DNA of 64,000 nt from Heyndrickxia acidicola (GTDB lineage Bacteria > Bacillota > Bacilli > Bacillales > Bacillaceae_C). The translations under genes and the position numbers were made by a program. Shown here one piece after another: positions 17,186 through 26,317 of the stretch (positions within the stretch are counted from its first letter, which is position 1; each line of letters opens with the position of its first letter). The DNA lies in NCBI RefSeq assembly GCF_001636425.1, contig NZ_KV440953.1, positions 570,847-634,846 of the forward strand. Reading direction: 5' to 3'. Below the pieces are notes generated by a model. The model did not search any database. It had not been told where the DNA came from and was given only the letters and a program-made list of their open reading frames with translations.

Positions 17186-20017
17186 TCAGCCGTTTTGACC
17201 ATTAACATTTGCAGGCTGGTCTGGCTGGCTTGTTTTGCCGTCATTTTTAGGAGGTTTTGGAGTTTTGCCATCTCCTTGACCGCTGCCACTGCCAGGGCCA
17301 GTGGCAGGGCCGCTGCCATTGCCTTGACCGCTGCCATTGCCTTGACCGCTGCCAGTGCCAGGGCCGTTGCCAGTGCCGTTGCCAGTGCCAGTGCCGTTGC
17401 CAGTGCCGTTGCCAGTGCCAGGGCCGTTGCCAGTGCCGTTGCCACTGCCTTGACCGCTGCCATTGCCTTGACCGCTGCCATTGCCTTGACCGCTGCCATT
17501 GCCTTGACCGCTGCCATTGCCTTGACCATTGCCATTGCCTTGACCATTGCCATTGCCCTGACCGCTGTTATTGCCTTGACCATTGCCATTGCCCTGACCG
17601 CTGTTATTGCCTTGACCGCTGTTATTGCCTTGACCGCTGTTATTGCCTTGGCTATTATTTTTAGTTGCATTTGGATCTGGTACTTTTACCGTTACGCTCC
17701 CTGGTTTGCTTTCGCTGCCATTTACATCCGCTGTGACGGAAATGGTATAGGTAGAACCAGGCTTAGGATTTGGTATGGTAAAGGATGTATTGCTAGTTGT
17801 GCCAAACGATTGGCTCGAACCATCAATGCTTCCAGATAAATTGAATTGTGCACCCGATTTCGAGTAGCTCCATTTTACATCTATTTCATTTTTATTCTTA
17901 TCATATTGTCCACTGATTTGAGGGGCATCCGGCTGAGAATATTGTTGAGATACTTGAGTTGGTTCCTGCCCCCTTACAAATAATTCATTGACAATTTTGT
18001 CTTTTGGGGTATTAGGGCCTGCTAATTGAGCCGGGTTGGATCCATCTACAATCGGTTCACTTACCACGCTGCTTGGCATTTTAAAGTCAGGTGTATCTTT
18101 GCCTTCAGAAACATAGGACATCAAATTTCTAAATAGTACCTGTGATATCTTTTGTTCACTTCCTGCTGGTATATAATGGTTATCTGGATATCCGGTCCAG
18201 ACGGATATCGTATAATTTGTTGTATATCCTGTAAACCAGGAGTCTTCTACAGCTCCCTCAGGAATATTGTATTTTTGTACATCAGCATCAGAGAAATTGG
18301 TTGTCCCTGTTTTACCTGCAATGTGAAGGCCAGGAACATTGGCTTGTATCCCAGTTCCTTTCGTAAGCACATCTTTAAGCATATCGGTAATCATGTAGGC
18401 AGTATAGTCTTTCATGGCAATTTTAGGATCCGGATTGTTTTTCACAACGGTATCGCCATCCCGAAGGACAATTTTTCTGACTGCATGTGGTGTATTATAA
18501 ATTCCATTATTGCCAAAAGCAGCATAAGCTCCTGCCATTTGAAGTGGTGAGACACCAAGTCCTCCGCCGATAGCAGATGATTCATATTGCAGCGTATTAA
18601 AATTGAAACCAAGATTACTTGAAAACTCCTTGGCATGATCAGCTCCAACTTCTTGGTAAGTTCGTACAGCCGGAATATTTCTTGATAAATACAATGCTTT
18701 ACGAATTGACATTTGCCCCATGAACTGTTTATTCCAGTCATTAAGCTTTTGTCCTGTCGAATAGCTCATAGGTGTATCCTGTGTCTGTTGGTACGTAGAC
18801 CATTTTAAGTATTCAATGGCTGGACCATAATCTAGAATCGGTTTGATTGTGGATCCAGGAGAACGCTGAATATCTGATGCGTAACTAAATCCTCTTTGAA
18901 CCTGGGCATTACGTCCGCCCCCCACAGCTTTGATTTCCCCCGTTTTAGTGTCTAAAAGGGTTATACCAGCCTGGAATTTTTTATCCGGGAAATCGACCAC
19001 ATCATTGGTATCGAGCATTTTTTCTGTGTAAGCCTGAGCTTTTGGATCCAGCGTTGTGTAAATTTTCAAACCGTCAGAATAAACGTTGTAATCTCCCATT
19101 TTTTCCACTTCATTTATGACAAGATTAATAAATGCATCGTACTTATTATGAGGTGTTTGACGCTGATCTTTGCTTACAAGTCCGTGAGTAATAGGAACAG
19201 CTTGCGCCTTAAGCATTTGTTCTTTGGTAATCTTTTTATTGCGAAGCATTAGGGATAAGACAATGTCCCTTCTTTTCTTTGCATAGTCCGGATGCAGGAA
19301 TGGATTGTAATTGTTAGGGCTCTGCGGCATACCTGCAAGTAAAGCTGCTTCAGGCAAATCAATCTGATTTAAGGTTTTACCGAAATAGTGTTCAGAAGCT
19401 GTTTCCATGCCATTAACTCCATCAGACATATACACCTTGTTTACATACATTTCAAAGATTTCGTGCTTGGTATAATGCTTTTCAAGCTGAAGGGAAAGCC
19501 AAGCTTCCTGTGCCTTACGTTTAAGGGTCTTTTCACTGGATTTAGTGGACATTTTTATGACCTGCTGGGTAAGCGTACTTGCGCCCTCTGATCCAAAACC
19601 GCTTCTGAAATTGGCCAGGATTGCACCTCCAAGACGGATAGGGTCTATTCCATGGTGCTCATAAAAACGTGCATCCTCTGTTGAAAGAACAGCATTTTCC
19701 AATAATTTAGGGATATGATTATAGGTTATATACTTGCGATTCACTGATCCAATGGTTGTGATCAGTTTATCGTTTTCATCATATACCTGGGACGGAATGG
19801 GATCCTTTAATACAATGGAGCTCAATTTTGGAGTGCTGCTCACATAATAGGCAAAAGTCGAAATGCCTGCAATTAATCCTATAAGTCCTAGGAGAAACAC
19901 TGCAAGGACCAAACGCTTGAAGAATGTCCATTTTTTGCGTTTAGCCTTTGGTTTTTTATTCGCCGATTGATGATTTTGTTTTCGGCGCTCCTCACGTGTT
20001 TGATATTTTTCTGGCAT
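17186..20017 (-). CDS. ponA: Class A penicillin-binding protein 1 with long Gly/Asn/Gln-rich tail
   Basis: A 943-residue bifunctional peptidoglycan synthase. A basic cytoplasmic tail is followed by one membrane helix (residues 33-57), a GT51 transglycosylase domain with LSTEDARFYEHHGID (Glu114), and a transpeptidase domain with the acyl-serine motif STIK (Ser389, Lys392), SRN at 445-447 and KTGT at 569-572. A fibronectin-III-like domain lies at about 690-790. The last roughly 130 residues are repeats of GQGNGS, GQGNNS and GTGNGT units, encoded by a GC-rich imperfect tandem repeat at about 17285-17655. AAGAAAGGAAG upstream supports the ATG. recU lies 453 bases upstream, a wider gap than usual for this pair. 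Confidence 0.95.
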   Translation of the reverse strand: MPEKYQTREERRKQNHQSANKKPKAKRKKWTFFKRLVLAVFLLGLIGLIAGISTFAYYVSSTPKLSSIVLKDPIPSQVYDENDKLITTIGSVNRKYITYNHIPKLLENAVLSTEDARFYEHHGIDPIRLGGAILANFRSGFGSEGASTLTQQVIKMSTKSSEKTLKRKAQEAWLSLQLEKHYTKHEIFEMYVNKVYMSDGVNGMETASEHYFGKTLNQIDLPEAALLAGMPQSPNNYNPFLHPDYAKKRRDIVLSLMLRNKKITKEQMLKAQAVPITHGLVSKDQRQTPHNKYDAFINLVINEVEKMGDYNVYSDGLKIYTTLDPKAQAYTEKMLDTNDVVDFPDKKFQAGITLLDTKTGEIKAVGGGRNAQVQRGFSYASDIQRSPGSTIKPILDYGPAIEYLKWSTYQQTQDTPMSYSTGQKLNDWNKQFMGQMSIRKALYLSRNIPAVRTYQEVGADHAKEFSSNLGFNFNTLQYESSAIGGGLGVSPLQMAGAYAAFGNNGIYNTPHAVRKIVLRDGDTVVKNNPDPKIAMKDYTAYMITDMLKDVLTKGTGIQANVPGLHIAGKTGTTNFSDADVQKYNIPEGAVEDSWFTGYTTNYTISVWTGYPDNHYIPAGSEQKISQVLFRNLMSYVSEGKDTPDFKMPSSVVSEPIVDGSNPAQLAGPNTPKDKIVNELFVRGQEPTQVSQQYSQPDAPQISGQYDKNKNEIDVKWSYSKSGAQFNLSGSIDGSSQSFGTTSNTSFTIPNPKPGSTYTISVTADVNGSESKPGSVTVKVPDPNATKNNSQGNNSGQGNNSGQGNNSGQGNGNGQGNNSGQGNGNGQGNGNGQGNGSGQGNGSGQGNGSGQGNGSGQGSGNGTGNGPGTGNGTGNGTGTGNGTGNGPGTGSGQGNGSGQGNGSGPATGPGSGSGQGDGKTPKPPKNDGKTSQPDQPANVNGQNG

Positions 20018-20470
20018 ATAATACTTCCTTTCTTACCTAATCAGGAGTTTAAGAGGAAAAACAAAGAAAAGATTACCATTCGTTTTTTTGCAGGTCAAAT
20101 GCATAAGCATGTTAATGCTTATGCATTTGTTTTATCTTAACTCAGAGAGAGAAAAATCTCTATTGTTTCCTATGTGATTAGGTAATTTCTATTAGAGGTA
20201 ACAAATAACCATTTATAATATTGTAAATCTTTTTCTCTTATACGTCTAAAATGAGCACTAATTTTTCTGTTAAAAGGCTGTTACCGCATTGATAGCTGCC
20301 TTTTTAATAGTCAGTGGTCAGATCCTATTTGCCGGTCATCGTGGACGAAAAGAGACTTTAATAAGATTTAAATAGTATAATGATTGCAGTGAAAAAGTCC
20401 TTTCTTTACACACGTCTGTAGTTTCTGCCTGACCCGGACATATGTCTTTTAAGAAACCGGAAGCAATCAG
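20018..20470 (-). other. Intergenic region between recU and ponA, with a perfect hairpin
   Basis: A 453-base gap without a supported gene. It contains a perfect 15-bp stem, CAAATGCATAAGCAT (20096-20110) with ATGCTTATGCATTTG (20115-20129), then TTTTATC on the plus strand. Near the recU end, ATCAGCTAT and ATAGCTGAT form a second hairpin overlapping its stop codon. ponA therefore probably has its own promoter here, but I cannot identify it with confidence. Confidence 0.5.
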
Positions 20471-21082
20471 CTATATTTTAAAAAATAGCTGATCAACAAT
20501 ATAAAGATAAGGAATTCTGGGGTTCAATCCGATTGAAATGGCATGCCCCAATTGTTCAATTTCTTTTCTGGTAATGGACTTTCTGCCTCCTGCCGTCATT
20601 CTTTCCCAAAAGGTAAATAAATGATGGCATTCAAGGAGGAAAAGATCATCCGTTTTAGAAAAGCGGAGAATGACGAAGCTGATTCCCTTTTGCGCTGCTA
20701 CTTGCCTCATATGAGTTATTTGATGCTCATGAAAGTTCTTCAGGGGAAATGAGGTTGAGTTTTGCGTTTCCTTTGCTTCAAAATCAATATATCTCCCTTT
20801 ATAAACTCCATTATAATCCGTTGTAGAGGGCTGTTTAAAATAGGCTTCCTTAATAACAGCTGTGCTTCGTGACTGGTAATCCACATTAACTATTTGAACA
20901 GGTGTAGGCTTTTTATGTATAACGGCTATACCATTTTCTAAATAGTATTGATTGGTAATATTCAAATCGGATTCCAACGTCATCCCTCTATTGCTGTATG
21001 AAATACTTTTCGTGCTTTCAGCCTTCTTTATGACGGTTTCCTTTAGGTCGAATTGCTTGCCATTCGGATAACGTAAGTACAT
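20471..21082 (-). CDS. recU: Holliday junction resolvase RecU
   Basis: A 203-residue structure-specific nuclease that resolves recombination intermediates and modulates RecA. Conserved segments include [26 protein letters not shown] and the catalytic block [21 protein letters not shown] with the D-E-X-K metal ligands; the ARG-equivalent FKQPS loop is present. It starts at 21082 with the sequence YLRYPNGK. A 112-base gap separates it from the divergent yppC gene, so promoters for both must lie there. Confidence 0.95.
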   Translation of the reverse strand: MYLRYPNGKQFDLKETVIKKAESTKSISYSNRGMTLESDLNITNQYYLENGIAVIHKKPTPVQIVNVDYQSRSTAVIKEAYFKQPSTTDYNGVYKGRYIDFEAKETQNSTSFPLKNFHEHQITHMRQVAAQKGISFVILRFSKTDDLFLLECHHLFTFWERMTAGGRKSITRKEIEQLGHAISIGLNPRIPYLYIVDQLFFKI

Positions 21083-21194
21083 TTATCTCACCCCAAACTA
21101 AATTATATCATAGCAGAAAAAGACAAAGGATGAGTGAATAAAAAGTTTGATTTCCCGTCAAGATAAACCTACAACAAGAAATGGAGCTCAATTT

Positions 21195-22196
21195 ATGAAG
21201 GAAAACCCTCTTTTTCAAACTATTTTTCCGAATATCTCGTTTAATTTGTCAGATCAGCAAATTATTCAAAAAATAAGGAAGCAGACCTATAAGGCTAATC
21301 TTGATAATATATCACGAACAAAAGAGTATCAAAACTTTTATTTACTTCATCCTGAAATTAAGTGGTCTTTTCTAGCTTCAATGGTATCCCGCAATGCTGG
21401 ATGGAATATGGGGGATTTAGAAGGGGATTTCCTGCCTTCTCTAATTAGCAAAAAATGCAGAACCGACTTGTTTTTAACCTATGAACGAGCAAATTGGCTT
21501 ATTTTTCACGATGCATATCCTCAGCTTCTTCTTTATCATTATTCAAAGCTCCTGAAACGTCCATTGCTTCATTTATTAAAAGATTTTTTTGTGTCTGATT
21601 TTATGGTGGAGGAATGGAAGTCATTCCTATGCTCCAAAGATGAGGACAAACTGATGACAGCGTTGATTATAAATGAACAAAATATCATTCACTTACCTGT
21701 TATCAACCATTCTACTTTTAAAAAGAGGGTATTCAGTACGAAATTGTTCAAATTACAAGAATTATTTCATTTTAGCTGTGTTTTGTTTCCTACAAGAAAC
21801 GGCTGTTTATATGGCGCAAGTGTGGATAAATTCAGGAAGTTAGAAGAAAGAATTCACCTTGGACGAAGACTGGCTTCCATTTTATTTCATCCAGATCTCT
21901 ATCCTTATTTTTATGATTTTGCGTTCCACACTGAACATACAGGCTCCCGCTTTGATTATGAAAAGTATATGGAAATAAAGAAAAGGGACACACCCTATTT
22001 GCGCACGGTTTATCCAATTATCGAACATCACCTGCATGAGCAGATGGATTGGTCATTAAAGAAAAACACTGAAGAACAAAAACTGCCTCCCATATCTGTA
22101 TTGCATCCGATTCAGGTAACAGACTGGTTTTTAGAAAAACAAAAGAAAATGAGAAGAATGGTTTTGTTAAAGAGAGGAATATTAGGGGATTGTTAA
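21195..22196 (+). CDS. yppC: DUF2515 family protein YppC
   Basis: A 333-residue protein of the DUF2515/YppC family, recognised from position next to recU and from features such as LHPEIKWSFLASMVSRNAGWNMGDL and the FHTEHTGSRFDYEKYM block. It is rich in aromatic residues, with no signal peptide or clear catalytic motif. The ATG at 21195 has TGGAGC with eight bases of spacing; the TTG at 21147 lacks a binding site. Function unknown. Confidence 0.82.
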   Translation: MKENPLFQTIFPNISFNLSDQQIIQKIRKQTYKANLDNISRTKEYQNFYLLHPEIKWSFLASMVSRNAGWNMGDLEGDFLPSLISKKCRTDLFLTYERANWLIFHDAYPQLLLYHYSKLLKRPLLHLLKDFFVSDFMVEEWKSFLCSKDEDKLMTALIINEQNIIHLPVINHSTFKKRVFSTKLFKLQELFHFSCVLFPTRNGCLYGASVDKFRKLEERIHLGRRLASILFHPDLYPYFYDFAFHTEHTGSRFDYEKYMEIKKRDTPYLRTVYPIIEHHLHEQMDWSLKKNTEEQKLPPISVLHPIQVTDWFLEKQKKMRRMVLLKRGILGDC

Positions 22197-22309
22197 GGGA
22201 CTATTATAAAGGCTCTGTTTATGTTCTATGCTGATAATCATTCGTTTTTAGATCATTTTTCAGCTGTGCTAATAGGCTTTTGAAACAGCCGATTCAAAAG
22301 AATTAGCTT

Positions 22310-22342
22310 AAGGCTTTTTTCGTAAACTTTGTTGCTATTGTA
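22310..22342. repeat. Short dispersed intergenic motif (family C), copy 1
   Basis: AAGGCTTTTTTCGTAAACTT followed by TGTTGCTATTG. Related copies are at 24921-24949 (CTTTTCGTAAACTCTTTGCT) and, inverted, at 30899-30931. All are intergenic. The 22197-22570 gap otherwise holds a family D copy (22394-22450) and the sspM terminator. Confidence 0.6.
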
Positions 22343-22393
22343 AACAAAAATATATTATAAATATATATTCAGTATTAAAACTTGTGAATAGCA

Positions 22394-22450
22394 CACGAAA
22401 AGATGTCACGAAGACAGACAACATAAGGAATAATCTTTTGTACGTAAAGC
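22394..22450. repeat. Dispersed intergenic repeat (family D), copy 2
   Basis: ACGAAAAGATGTCACGAAGA, then CAGACAACATAAGGAATAATC and TTTTGTA, matching 12574-12630 in order and spacing with scattered substitutions. It lies downstream of yppC as the first copy lies downstream of dinG. Confidence 0.7.
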
Positions 22451-22516
22451 ACAATCTATGCGAAAACAGCCTAGCTTAAAAACAACAGAGTTTTAACAAA
22501 GCCATAATACATGCAT

Positions 22517-22553
22517 AAAAAAACGTGTGAAGTAATTCTTCAATCTTCACACG
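22517..22553 (-). terminator. Terminator of sspM
   Basis: CGTGTGAAG (22524-22532) pairs with CTTCACACG (22545-22553). On the minus strand it is followed by seven T residues. It lies 18 bases after the sspM stop codon. Confidence 0.85.
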
Positions 22554-22570
22554 AAGGAATTTAAAAAGGG

Positions 22571-22684
22571 TTAGATGGAGGGGCGGTTAGGCCCAGATAT
22601 TTTAGGGTTGCCCTGACCTGCTTGATTTTCTTTATTTTTCCCTTTGTTCTCTTGTTCCTGATGTTTTTTTTCTTTGCTGTCCAT
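22571..22684 (-). CDS. sspM: Small acid-soluble spore protein SspM
   Basis: A 37-residue, very hydrophilic protein, MDSKEKKHQEQENKGK at the start and KISGPNRPSI at the end. The C-terminal GPNRPS matches the SspM minor spore protein of Bacillus, whose gene lies in this same neighbourhood. GTAGGAGGCG upstream gives an ideal binding site with eight bases to the ATG, and a terminator follows. SspM is made in the forespore; its exact role is unknown. A longer frame on the same strand overlaps it but has no binding site or homologous look. Confidence 0.85.
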   Translation of the reverse strand: MDSKEKKHQEQENKGKNKENQAGQGNPKISGPNRPSI

Positions 22685-22915
22685 TCTCTTCGCCTCCTAC
22701 TGGAACAATTAGCTTGCAGGAATGAAATGGTCAAATCCAGCCGCTTATCATAGTATTTACAAAGCAATGTATCTCATTCATTCTGTCGAAAATGAGCAGG
22801 TTGCAGGATAAGGATTGTTACTTTGCCGAATTTCTTCTAGTTTTGTCATATGAGAAGGAAGTAGCAATCAACCAAAGAATATACTAGTAAGCAAAATGGC
22901 GGGAGGATGATGTGG

Positions 22916-23173
22916 ATGTATGGAAAAAGTGATGTTTTATTGAAGTTGATGGAAATGGAAAGGAAATTGGAAAAACTTGATTCAACTCTGGCCAGTCGAA
23001 TAAATGCAGAAATACAAAGCGGAGAAAAACAAGCAATTAAACATCATTTATTAGTCGATGCCAAACTTAGCATGCTGGAAATGAAAGTAAAGGAAATCCA
23101 GAGAATTTCTTCGCAAGAAAATTTAAATCCAAGATTACCAGCTTTTTCAAGCTTAACACTTGAATTGAACTAA
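22916..23173 (+). CDS. yppD: Small coiled-coil protein, YppD position
   Basis: An 85-residue protein dominated by a predicted helix or coiled coil (LLKLMEMERKLEKLDSTL; KLSMLEMKVKEIQ). It occupies the position of yppD between sspM and yppE in B. subtilis, and I use that name on position only. Three in-frame ATGs exist at 22907, 22910 and 22916; GGGAGG at 22901-22906 spaces best with 22916. Function unknown. Confidence 0.6.
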   Translation: MYGKSDVLLKLMEMERKLEKLDSTLASRINAEIQSGEKQAIKHHLLVDAKLSMLEMKVKEIQRISSQENLNPRLPAFSSLTLELN

Positions 23174-23210
23174 AGGACTACTTAAAATGAATTTATATAC
23201 ATTAAAGTAT

Positions 23211-23234
23211 AACTTCCGCCAAGGAGGTTTTTTC
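23211..23234 (+). terminator. Terminator after the small gene at 22916
   Basis: AACTTCC (23211-23217) pairs with GGAGGTT (23223-23229) with one G-T pair and a five-base loop, followed by a run of T residues. Confidence 0.75.
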
Positions 23235-23293
23235 TTTTTTGTACTCCTGGAAGATCAATTTTCATAAAAAGACACTAACAAATATGGAGGCTT

Positions 23294-23671
23294 ATGTCTT
23301 TGGAATATACTAATGTAATTGACACAACCGAAAAACTGCTTGCATGTAATGATTTTGCTATTGAAACGTATCAAAAAGCAAGAGAGCAAGGAAATTCATC
23401 TGACTTTTTTGCAGATGTAAAACCATTTGCGGATAGAGTACAAAAACTGTGCAAAGAGTGGCTTCCCGCAGCCATTAGCTGGGTTGATTCTGTAAGACCC
23501 AAGCATTTGCATACAATACAATTGAAAAATACGGCGGAAAATATTCAAATGGTCTCTATACGCTGTTTCTATGCAGAAACTAGTTTAAAACAATTCAACA
23601 GCCATACAGGGTCCATTCGCTATGTCTTAACAAGGTTTCTTGAAGAGGTGAAGGCTTATTCAAAACAGTAA
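23294..23671 (+). CDS. yppE: DUF1798 family protein YppE
   Basis: A 125-residue protein of the YppE/DUF1798 family, an all-helical bundle known structurally from Firmicutes but without assigned function. The Cys-containing TEKLLACNDFAIETY and FADRVQKLCKEWLPAA helices are visible. GGAGG is only three bases from the ATG at 23294, so the TTG at 23300 may be the real start. It lies between yppD and yppG, as in B. subtilis. Confidence 0.8.
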   Translation: MSLEYTNVIDTTEKLLACNDFAIETYQKAREQGNSSDFFADVKPFADRVQKLCKEWLPAAISWVDSVRPKHLHTIQLKNTAENIQMVSIRCFYAETSLKQFNSHTGSIRYVLTRFLEEVKAYSKQ

Positions 23672-23924
23672 AAGAGTAAATCGGCAGCGTTATGCAGGCT
23701 TCAGAATGTTCATTACCACAACAAAAGGGAGCTTAAAGAGCCAAAAGTACTTTCCTATAGCCAAGAATATAATTTTTTATTAGGAAGGCTACTCTGGAAA
23801 TAACTCTGTTATGAGCTTGAAACATCAGGCAAAACGACCTCTGATAATAATTATTGATTTATCGTAATGGGTGAAAGAACACTTTTTCATGCACTCTGTG
23901 AGAAATTGATTAGCATGGTGGTCT

Positions 23925-24023
23925 TGGTTAAGCGGGAAATCTGGCCAAAGGTAGACCCCACAGGAGCTTGCGCCGAGAAGGCTCCCGGCCGCCCGCGGAA
24001 AGCGAGTGCCTGAAGAGGAAATC
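23925..24023. repeat. GC-rich dispersed intergenic repeat (family B), copy 2
   Basis: GTAGACCCCACAGGAGCTTG, then CGCCGAGAAGGCTCCCGGCC and GCGGAAAGCGAGTGCCTGAA. It is the same family as 15765-15885. The rest of the 23672-24263 gap holds nothing that I can support as a gene; minus-strand frames here read through the repeat. Confidence 0.8.
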
Positions 24024-24263
24024 AAGCAGCAGGAGGATCAGGATACTATCCATACCTCATATAAAGCCTAAAGCAGAAATGAATCCAAGTTAATTGAAGC
24101 GAAAGGCACAAGACTCTGCAAGTGTTTCAATAGGCAAGATCAACTGAACATAAAAAAATATTTAATCAATGGAGTTTACTAAGTGATGCTAGACATTTCA
24201 CCATTTTTTAAATAGAACATAATGTATAAGTAATGATGACTTGTTTAGATGGAGGAAATGAGT

Positions 24264-24782
24264 ATGAGAGGACAAAATCATACTAATAATACACAAATAA
24301 ATCATAATGGTTACTCTCTTCGAGGCGAACAAACCGGCTATCATCGATATCCACAGCCACCATATCAGCCGTATCAGCAGCCCATGCCCCCAAACCCCTA
24401 TTCGCATCCTTCCATGCAGCAGCCTTATCAAATGATGCCTGGTAATCAGGCGGGACATGGACAGTTTCCTTATTATCAGCAGACACCGGATCAGGGGTTT
24501 AACAATCAATACATGCCGCCTATTTTTGACAATCCTTTGCACCCAATAGCCGATAGCAATCCAAGCTCTGGCTATGTAAGCCAATCAGCCAATCCCTATC
24601 CAAAAGGGAATTATAGTCCGCGGCCTCCTCAAGGAGGATTTAGCAATGTCATGAACTCTTTTAAGTCTCAGGATGGTTCACTTGATTTTAATAAAATGAT
24701 GAACACTGCAGGACAGATGATGAATGCCGTCAATCAGTTTTCATCCATGTTCAAAGGGCTCGGAGGTCTGTTTAAAACATAG
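24264..24782 (+). CDS. yppG: Proline/glutamine/tyrosine-rich protein YppG
   Basis: A 172-residue low-complexity protein with an N-terminal half full of Tyr, Pro and Gln (YHRYPQPPYQPYQQPMPPNP) and a C-terminal helix ending FKGLGGLFKT. Composition and position match YppG, and such proteins resemble spore coat proteins. Of three ATGs, the one at 24264 has the proper eight-base spacing to GGAGG at 24251-24255. There is no signal peptide. A terminator overlaps the stop codon. Confidence 0.78.
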   Translation: MRGQNHTNNTQINHNGYSLRGEQTGYHRYPQPPYQPYQQPMPPNPYSHPSMQQPYQMMPGNQAGHGQFPYYQQTPDQGFNNQYMPPIFDNPLHPIADSNPSSGYVSQSANPYPKGNYSPRPPQGGFSNVMNSFKSQDGSLDFNKMMNTAGQMMNAVNQFSSMFKGLGGLFKT

Positions 24783-24800
24783 GCTTTCGGGCCTGTTTTT
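24782..24800 (+). terminator. Terminator after yppG
   Basis: A short AGGC...GCCT stem followed by GTTTTT directly after the stop codon. The stem is only about four to five base pairs. Confidence 0.55.
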
Positions 24801-25058
24801 ATGGAACGATATCCACATGTGTTCCCATACTCTAGCATCATTTTTTTCCATTCTTTGCTACTATAGAAATAAATAAACATCAAAAGCGCAGGTTTATCCT
24901 GTATACTTTTTATTAAGAATCTTTTCGTAAACTCTTTGCTTTTATTTGCAAAAAAAGGTGAGAGGAGCAGTATTAATAAAAAAGCATGCAGCTTGATCTT
25001 CAAGTGATATTAATGGATAAATAACATCCTTAGCAAAATGATGGGTGGAGGGAGAGCA

Positions 25059-25541
25059 GTGGTCAGCTATGTTCCGCGCTTAGGCGATTTAATTGTTGTA
25101 AAGGGATTGACGTGGATAGGAATAGAAATTGAAAGTATTACAAAAAGCGAATACTCCCACGTTGCAGGGGTAGTTAAACCCAATGAACTCATTGAAGCAG
25201 CAGGCTTTAGGAAAACAGGATATCAGGGGTTGGATTATTATCAGGGGATGGCGGATATTTTTATCTGTCCTTCTATAACAGATGAACAGCGCGGAATCAT
25301 AGTGGACTACGCCATACAACAAGTGGGCGGCCGTTATGACTACTTATTGATACTGTGGGAAGCTGTTCGTTATGTGACTCATGTTTTATTGCCGTATAAA
25401 GAAATGAAAAGCCGTATTTGTTCCACGCTCTGGTCGGATGCTTATTTAGCAGCAGGGATTGATTTATGTCCAGGAATAAAGTACCCGTCACCTGCCGATC
25501 TGGCTGTATCTAAAAGCTTGATTAAAATTGCTCCTTTATGA
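25059..25541 (+). CDS. YiiX-like permuted NlpC/P60 family hydrolase
   Basis: A 160-residue protein with the layout of the circularly permuted papain-fold (YiiX/YebB-type) enzymes. The histidine comes early, in KSEYSHVAGVV, and the cysteine late, in SRICSTLWSDAYLAAG, the reverse of the usual order. It starts with an RLGDLIVVKG beta segment typical of the family. GTG at 25059 is chosen because GGAGGG lies six bases upstream. No signal peptide, so a cytoplasmic or spore role is likely. Members cleave peptide or lipid-type amide bonds; the substrate here is unknown. Confidence 0.65.
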   Translation: MVSYVPRLGDLIVVKGLTWIGIEIESITKSEYSHVAGVVKPNELIEAAGFRKTGYQGLDYYQGMADIFICPSITDEQRGIIVDYAIQQVGGRYDYLLILWEAVRYVTHVLLPYKEMKSRICSTLWSDAYLAAGIDLCPGIKYPSPADLAVSKSLIKIAPL

Positions 25542-25608
25542 TTATTGTTCTACTGAACTGAATAAATTTAAGGTAAAAAAATATAGGACAGCAGCCTTTC
25601 GTTATATA

Positions 25609-25642
25609 AAAAGAGGGCATGAATGGTTATGCCCTCTTCTTA
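25609..25642. terminator. Bidirectional terminator between convergent genes
   Basis: AAGAGGGCAT (25611-25620) pairs with ATGCCCTCTT (25629-25638) across an eight-base loop, between the hydrolase gene and the convergent Hsp20 gene. Confidence 0.85.
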
Positions 25643-25708
25643 ATAAGACATGGGATTATATGCATTCTGGAGCAGTTTAACCTCTTTGTCCAAGACGAAA
25701 TTAAGAAT

Positions 25709-26206
25709 TTATTCTATACGCAATCGTTTCCCTTTTTCTTTTCCTACGCGAATGGTTAATAAACCATCTTCATAGTGAGCCTTTACCTTTTGTTCGTCAA
25801 TGGGTTTGGCTAACGTAATGGTCCTCGATGTTTTTTGTAAAGAGTTTTTCTTGAAAATAAATTTTTCTTCAGTATCCTCGTTTACCTCGGTTTCAGTATT
25901 TTGAACGGTAATAGTAATATATTGCTGGAATACATCAATATCTATATGATCTTTTTTTACCCCGCTCAATTTAGCTGAAATAATGTATTCTTTCTCATTT
26001 TCATCCATCTGAATAGGGAAACCATTGAAAGGATAAGGGGAAGAAAAAAAATCGTCCATGTTTTGAAATAATCCCTTTACAGGTTTTTCTTGAAATAAAT
26101 AATTCATACTGCGTATAAAATCCTGAAAAGGCTGCTGTATAGAAGATTTCTTTTGCTCATCAGGCAATTTATCTGTCACATTTAATTCTCCTCTCCGTTT
26201 GGGCAT
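25709..26206 (-). CDS. Hsp20 / alpha-crystallin family small heat-shock protein
   Basis: A 165-residue protein with an alpha-crystallin domain from about residue 65 to the end: the beta strands EKEYIISAKLSGVKKDHIDI and DGLLTIRVGKEKG are typical, the latter carrying the GLLTI core of the family. The N-terminal arm is Gln- and Phe-rich. Small heat-shock proteins hold unfolding proteins; several Bacillus members are spore coat associated. The start ATG at 26204-26206 has GGAGAGG-type sequence upstream. No heat-shock operator (CIRCE or CtsR) is seen. Confidence 0.88.
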   Translation of the reverse strand: MPKRRGELNVTDKLPDEQKKSSIQQPFQDFIRSMNYLFQEKPVKGLFQNMDDFFSSPYPFNGFPIQMDENEKEYIISAKLSGVKKDHIDIDVFQQYITITVQNTETEVNEDTEEKFIFKKNSLQKTSRTITLAKPIDEQKVKAHYEDGLLTIRVGKEKGKRLRIE

Positions 26207-26317
26207 TTACACTCTATTCTATGAGGAAATAGGCGGAAAGGTGTTTTTACAGATTCCAATATTTTCTCTTTAACAACGAACGTTTATTCGTTAAAATGGA
26301 TGATATGAGGTGAAGGA

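Noticed and set aside
17176-17670. Minus-strand 164-codon frame of Ala/Val/Lys repeats
   Set aside because: It is an alternative frame of the ponA tail repeat.
17195-17839. Two long plus-strand frames rich in Ala or Cys/His
   Set aside because: They are antisense readings of the repeat-encoding 3' end of ponA, with no binding site and compositions that follow from the repeat.
24198-24584. Minus-strand 128-codon frame opposite yppG
   Set aside because: yppG has a good binding site and its expected composition; the antisense frame has neither.
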